This document shows, piece after piece, positions 63,304-64,000 of a DNA stretch of 64,000 bases. Position 1 is the first letter of the stretch, and each line of letters starts with the position of its first letter. The DNA lies in NCBI GenBank assembly GCA_029717555.1, contig JAMDHS010000088.1:19411-83410 (forward strand), in the 5' to 3' direction. The DNA is from Peribolospora baueri. Lineage: Eukaryota > Basidiomycota > Peribolosporomycetes > Peribolosporales > Peribolosporaceae. The notes under the pieces are model-generated. The model saw nothing but the letters and a program-made list of their open reading frames with translations. It did no database searches and had not been told where the DNA came from. The position numbers were made by a program, and so were the translations under genes.

Positions 63304-63308
63304 CTACA
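63271..63308 (+). repeat. (CTACCA)n/(CTA)n microsatellite
   Basis: Three to four actacc units followed by about seven cta units. The last unit overlaps the stop codon region of the minus-strand gene. Confidence 0.9.
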
Positions 63309-64000
63309 GGTCGTCCTCGTCGCCGGCGTCGAATAGCGCTATCCTCTCCTCTCCTCCTCTTCCTCCCCTGCCCCCTCGGCCCGCGCGATCTCCACCACCG
63401 GCGCCCCAACCGGTACCGCCGCCGACGGTCTCGCGTTCCCACCTTCGCTCTTGCGCGGACGGATCGCCGCCGTCGGCTCTTCGCTCCTCGGCCAGACGCT
63501 CGTTGTCATCGTCGTTGTCGTTGTTGTCGTCGTCGAGGTCGATGTCGAGAGAGAGGCGCTGCGCGTTCGACAAGTCGATTCGCGTCGGTCGGGTGAGCAT
63601 GTTGTTGCCGCTCCTGTGTATGCCGGGCGGGGAAAGAAAAAAAGACAAAGGAGACGGGGCGGGAGAGACGAAAGGAGATACAGTCAGGCCGGGCCGGGGC
63701 CTGTTTCGCTTCGGACAGACTGACTAACCTTCGCATGACGAGCAACAGTCTGCCGCACTGCACGGCGTTTCTGCCGATCAGCAGCAAGCTGTCCAACAGC
63801 TCTTCTCCCTTTCCCGCCCTTCCAGAGGGGCAGTCGCTGGAGAAGAAGATGACGGCGAGCGTGATGGCGCAGAGGAGGGTGAGGAAGAGATCGACGGTGT
63901 TGAAGAGGGAGGACCAGAATTGCTGTGCGAGGCGGAGGAAATTTAAAAAGCCAGCTCACTCATCCCGCGCTCGCTGGACGACTGGACGAAACAAGTTTCA
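63304..64000 (-). CDS. Putative membrane protein, 3' part only (runs off the window)
   Basis: Two 3' exons are clear: complement(63304..63613) and complement(63729..63922), joined in phase. The upstream exon encodes a hydrophobic segment (NTVDLFLTLLCAITLAVIFF) and then LLDSLLLIGRNAVQCGRLLL-VMRR, an amphipathic helix with spaced Arg resembling the S4-like segment of voltage-sensor/ion-channel-type fungal membrane proteins. The last exon is cytoplasmic-looking: NNMLTRPTRIDLSNAQRLSL, an Asp/Asn run, an RGG stretch and IALFDAGDEDDL. The exon boundary beyond 63922 is not resolved and the 5' part lies outside the window. Family uncertain. Confidence 0.55.

Overview
The window is nuclear DNA of a GC-rich, intron-dense fungus. 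The splice signals (GTNNGT donors, YAG acceptors, introns mostly 50-130 nt), conserved exon-exon joins and gene repertoire (a Fus3/Kss1-class MAP kinase, bestrophin-like channel, SUT-type transporter, MOB2, Vid28/ARMC8-like GID subunit) point to a basidiomycete. A Pucciniomycotina/Microbotryomycetes-type yeast would fit, but the sequence does not prove that. No bacterial, CRISPR or operon features are present. Gene models were built by hand from splice sites and checked for continuous phase from start to stop; UTRs and promoters are not resolved.

Layout. 1-2762: remnants of a DIRS-like (tyrosine-recombinase type) retroelement, with the reverse transcriptase on the minus strand and an RNase H fragment on the plus strand. 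2763-6740: mostly non-coding, except a LYS1-like gene lacking its N-terminal half and carrying an unfamiliar tail (3887-5250). 6740-8830: a decayed Ty3/gypsy element beside an (ATT)n microsatellite. 8987-14485: divergent pair nucleoporin NSP1/NUP62 (-) and an armadillo GID5/VID28/ARMC8-like protein (+). 14805-16474: MAP kinase (-). 18482-23170: TFIIIC subunit TFC4 (+). 23420-24801: mitochondrial ribosome recycling factor (-), divergent from a small unrecognised gene (25006-25558, +). 26252-28839: UGP1 (-). 30833-34397: SUT/GPH sugar transporter (+). 35039-50323: a run of minus-strand genes: Ran GTPase GSP1, eIF3d, a bestrophin-like channel, SWIB protein SNF12/SMARCD, VHS-GAT protein LSB5, TFIIIB subunit BDP1. 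51012-54097: convergent MOB2 (+) and PP4 catalytic subunit PPH3 (-). 55881-57278: NRG1-like C2H2 protein (+). 57790-58149: an AT-rich island of foreign composition with an open reading frame. 59006-62830: AP-2 alpha adaptin (+). The right edge cuts a minus-strand membrane-protein gene.

Functional themes are housekeeping: Pol III transcription (TFC4, BDP1), nuclear transport (NSP1, GSP1), endocytosis (LSB5, AP-2 alpha), translation (eIF3d, mitochondrial RRF), kinase/phosphatase signalling (MAPK, MOB2, PP4). These are neighbours, not a cluster. Observations deserving follow-up are the AT-rich island, the truncated/re-tailed LYS1, a set of very short exons (3, 14, 15, 16, 19, 23, 24 nt), a possible poison exon in the bestrophin gene, and the rearranged retroelements.
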